DNA of 64,000 nucleotides. Origin: Sulfurospirillum cavolei (GTDB lineage: Bacteria > Campylobacterota > Campylobacteria > Campylobacterales > Sulfurospirillaceae). The notes beneath the pieces were generated by a model. That model made no database searches and was not told where the DNA came from. It saw only the letters and a program-made list of their open reading frames with translations. The position numbers and the translations under genes were made by a program. The stretch's first letter is position 1, and each line of letters starts with the position of its first letter. Positions 61,613 to 64,000 of this stretch are shown here, piece by piece. The stretch lies in NCBI RefSeq assembly GCF_000813325.1, contig NZ_BBQE01000008.1; one strand, written 5' to 3'.

Positions 61613-62665
61613 TTATCTCGATAAGGCAAACCCTATACCGATACGATCGCTTCGTTTGTTATAATCGATCAAACTTTCCGCATAACCGCTGTAGAGCTGA
61701 ATGTAGCCGAACAGATTTTTCTCCCATAACGGAAACGTCCAATCCGCTTGAACGGCACCCCTATTGTCGTCACGATGAAAATTGTTACGCACTAAAATTT
61801 TAAACGTGTGTTGTTTCCACGGATACATCAACTCCAAATCCGCAATACCTAAATAATCGTCGATATCCGGATTATCGTCGCTGTTGGCATCTTCGGGGAT
61901 ACGGTACCATATACGCGGAGAAATAACCCAATCGCCCGCTTGCAAATAGGTTTTAGCATAGACGCGATTCCATGAACGCGATTTATCGCCTCCTTGACCG
62001 TTAGATTCGTGTAGTACGCCGATTTGGTAAGCTTTGATGAAACTATCGTCGCTAAAATGCGGCATAATCATAAAAAGTTCGGGTTGGTAATTGGTCTCTC
62101 TAAACGGAGCGGAGTCGTCCGTCGTTTGCCACCATGAGGTTTGTGTATAGGCAACAACGAAGCTTTCGTGTAACCCTAAAAGATTGTCGGAAAGTCCTTT
62201 TTGAAGACTAAGTTGAAATTTGGTTTCGGCGTGTTTCCTATCGTCGTGAGAGACCGCATCGTAGGTCATCGGCAAAAGATAGTTAATTTTATAGGGCGCA
62301 ATGTCAAACGCTTGAGTCAACATCTGTTTCATCGAAGCTTTGGTTTCGTCGTCACCGTCGTACGATCGTAAGAAAGAGCCGTAGACGGCTTCGGTACGTT
62401 CGATTCTTTGCAGTTGTTCGACGGTTTCAGGCTCAGACGTTTGTCGGGTAAGCGGCGTTTTTTCGATACTCAGCGTTGCGGCATGTTTGTACCATAGCAG
62501 TGCTCTGTCTTTGTCGTCGTGCGCCTCATAATACTTGGCGAGATTTAAAGCCGCCGAGGCATCGCCGCCGAGAGCTTTTTCTTCTAAAAGCGACGTCGCT
62601 TCCGTTGCATGAAGGAGCAATGACATGGTAAAGAGTATAAAAAATGCGATAAGGGAGTGTTTCAT
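61613..62665 (-). CDS. pldA: Outer-membrane phospholipase A with N-terminal repeat domain
   Basis: 350 residues. A signal peptide, then about 90 residues of Sel1/TPR-like helices (LEEKALGGDASAALNLAKYY). The PldA barrel follows, with its catalytic block LHESNGQGG (His and Ser), SRSWNRVY (Asn), and the last strand IGIGFALSR. It degrades misplaced phospholipid in the outer leaflet. The extra N-terminal domain is longer than in E. coli PldA. Confidence 0.9.
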   Translation of the reverse strand: MKHSLIAFFILFTMSLLLHATEATSLLEEKALGGDASAALNLAKYYEAHDDKDRALLWYKHAATLSIEKTPLTRQTSEPETVEQLQRIERTEAVYGSFLRSYDGDDETKASMKQMLTQAFDIAPYKINYLLPMTYDAVSHDDRKHAETKFQLSLQKGLSDNLLGLHESFVVAYTQTSWWQTTDDSAPFRETNYQPELFMIMPHFSDDSFIKAYQIGVLHESNGQGGDKSRSWNRVYAKTYLQAGDWVISPRIWYRIPEDANSDDNPDIDDYLGIADLELMYPWKQHTFKILVRNNFHRDDNRGAVQADWTFPLWEKNLFGYIQLYSGYAESLIDYNKRSDRIGIGFALSR

Positions 62666-62766
62666 AAGGAGTACCTTCTAAAATTAAAACATAATTATAG
62701 CGCAACTATGCGTATTTACGGGAAGGATTTCGACCGCGCGGGTAACGAGGTCGAAAGAAAAGAGGC

Positions 62767-63054
62767 TTAATATTCGTAATCGACGACTTTACTCAGTGCG
62801 TTGAGGGATTTAATAAACGCAACAACTTCAAGATGAATCGGATGGGTTGCATAGGTCGACAAATCTTCTTTGGTTTCAAAATCGCTGATGAGCGCAACAT
62901 CAAAAGCGCGTTCTTCAGGCGAGAAGTTAAGTCCGACTTCCAAATGTTTGACGATATCCAATTTCCCCTGCATGCTCATAATGCGATCGCGCATAGCTTG
63001 TTTATTCGTTTCAGAATTGTCGGGAAGCTTGAAAAAGACGATGTGGCGAATCAT
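62767..63054 (-). CDS. Dabb-domain protein (stress-responsive A/B barrel)
   Basis: 95 residues. IRHIVFFKLPDN at the start, VGLNFSPEERAFDVALISDFE, and THPIHLEVVAFIK are the Dabb/ferredoxin-like dimer blocks. Family members range from stress proteins to small isomerases, so no substrate can be given. Confidence 0.9.
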   Translation of the reverse strand: MIRHIVFFKLPDNSETNKQAMRDRIMSMQGKLDIVKHLEVGLNFSPEERAFDVALISDFETKEDLSTYATHPIHLEVVAFIKSLNALSKVVDYEY

Positions 63055-63172
63055 CGTTACTCCTTTTTAAGAGCTATTATAGCAAAACTTTATCGCGAAT
63101 CTACGAAGGAATTTAACGTTAATTTAACACTTCATGACTACACTGTGACAAATTATTTCATAGGGAGTAACG

Positions 63173-64000
63173 ATGGTAAAGTTTATCGTATGGAGTGTTC
63201 TAGCACTCTTCTTGACGCTCGGATTGCATGCCGAGGAGTTTAACAAAGCGGCTTCGGGTGAGCCGGAATTGATTCAGCAAGGCGATACGAAAGCCTATTG
63301 TCCGATTTGCGGTATGAGTTTAAAGCAGTTTTATAAAACGTCTCACGGGGCTATTTTAAACGACGGAACCGCGACGCAATATTGTTCGATTCGATGCCTT
63401 GCGGCGGATTGGAATGCCATCGAAGCACGTGTTAAAAAAATCGTCGTTACCGACGCCAAAAGTGAAAAACTCATCGATGCGAAAGACGCGTTTTACGTCG
63501 TCGGCTCTAAAGTTCCCGGTACGATGAGTCAAGTCAGTAAATTGGCATTTGCTCAAAAAACCGACGCCGAAGCGTTTATAAAAGAGTACGGCGGCGAGTT
63601 GATGAGCTTTGATAAAGCGTTTGCATCGGCAAAAGCCTCTTTAGCGCAAGACGTGGATGCTTTTATTCAAAAGAAGCAAAAAGGCATGTACCCGATGGGT
63701 GAGAAAATCTATAACGCAGCATGCGCGAAAGATCAAATTCATTTAGACGATTTTACGACGATTAGCGCATTGAAAGTCTTTTTGAAAAATCACAAAGTAT
63801 GCGGCGAACTCGACGAACAAAAGTTGCAAGCCGTTTCTTTGTACGTGTGGGAGATTTTGCGCGAGGAGGCACACGGACATGCCCATAAAAATATGATACA
63901 TGTCGAAAAAGATGAAAAATGTCCCGTGTGCGGTATGTTTGTTTACAAATACCCGCGTTGGGCGGCGCGTATGAACTACGTCGATAACGGTAAAAACGTC
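63173..64000 (+). CDS. NosL-like copper-binding protein, tandem, runs off the window
   Basis: Begins MVKFIVWSVLALFLTLGLHA (signal peptide, GGGAG upstream) and reads through to the window end without a stop (276 codons). A first NosL domain with YCPICGMSL (residues about 44-52) and a second CYS pair YCSIRC; then a linker with GEKIYNAACAKD, cytochrome-like but no CxxCH; then CPVCGMFVYKYPRW, the start of a second NosL domain. NosL binds Cu(I) for nitrous-oxide reductase, so the gene to the right may belong to a nos-type or copper-delivery cluster. Confidence 0.88.
   Translation, partial: MVKFIVWSVLALFLTLGLHAEEFNKAASGEPELIQQGDTKAYCPICGMSLKQFYKTSHGAILNDGTATQYCSIRCLAADWNAIEARVKKIVVTDAKSEKLIDAKDAFYVVGSKVPGTMSQVSKLAFAQKTDAEAFIKEYGGELMSFDKAFASAKASLAQDVDAFIQKKQKGMYPMGEKIYNAACAKDQIHLDDFTTISALKVFLKNHKVCGELDEQKLQAVSLYVWEILREEAHGHAHKNMIHVEKDEKCPVCGMFVYKYPRWAARMNYVDNGKNV

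Noticed and set aside
1..64000. CRISPR arrays, rRNA, tRNA and insertion sequences
   Set aside because: Spacers were read on both strands; no regularly spaced repeats, tRNA-like cloverleafs or transposase genes were recognised.

Overview
The window looks like chromosome of a Campylobacterota bacterium. A Sulfurospirillum-like organism is my best inference. The reasons are the ArsRS-type two-component pair, norspermidine/carboxyspermidine-type polyamine genes, the nifS-nifU pair, the DUF3373 porin, the small cytochrome-like secreted proteins lacking a haem motif, and the tig-clpP order. No rRNA, tRNA, CRISPR array or recognisable insertion sequence was seen. The last gene (nosL-like) runs off the right edge.

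Layout. 1-1.3 kb: an AhpD-like protein and a divergent TetR regulator with twin operators. 1.3-3.3 kb: an AT-rich two-gene Septu-type defence island (ATPase PtuA plus HNH nuclease PtuB). 3.5-5.9 kb: a complete AmmeMemoRadiSam operon. 6-8.7 kb: a lipoprotein, an AraC regulator, an EamA exporter and a YqiA-like esterase. 8.9-12.9 kb: an orphan formate-dehydrogenase-like molybdoenzyme with Cys at the Sec position, then a DEAD-box helicase with a long structured leader. 13-16.5 kb: LysE exporter, an operon coding a Tat-exported transglutaminase with MerT and MerP, and a Lys-rich secreted protein. 16.7-20 kb: CheY, an ArsRS-like two-component system and an EF-hand/polyproline protein. 20.2-23.8 kb: a tightly overlapping three-gene operon of unknown function whose first product ends in a CFI-box sorting domain; with the transglutaminase-MerTP operon it is the best candidate for an undescribed system.

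23.9-30.3 kb is a 2-aminoethylphosphonate uptake and degradation operon (phnX, phnW, a PQ-loop membrane protein, ABC transporter). 30.3-38.2 kb holds nspC, a frameshifted chemoreceptor (T7 tract), SDR, DsrE, carboxynorspermidine synthase, rdgB, mltA and a 56-residue membrane protein. 38.3-46.5 kb has two membrane proteins, a TonB receptor, two metal/siderophore/corrinoid binding proteins and a second chemoreceptor. 46.5-52.8 kb is housekeeping: moeA-moaE-moaD, nifU-nifS, fliI, folE. 52.9-59 kb has tig-clpP followed by a truncated diguanylate-cyclase-like gene, an AT-rich segment with two nearly identical secreted proteins, and a DUF3373 porin. 59-64 kb has a coiled-coil protein, a DUF493 protein, moaC, an RRM protein, phospholipase A, a Dabb protein and a partial nosL.

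A signal that cuts across genes is the palindrome ACATGT, most strikingly the perfect 10-mer TTACATGTAA (nine copies seen by eye, about 0.1 expected) and GACATGTC. It occurs in coding sequence, in spacers and as the heart of two terminator-like palindromes, in the manner of DNA-uptake or chromosome-architecture motifs.
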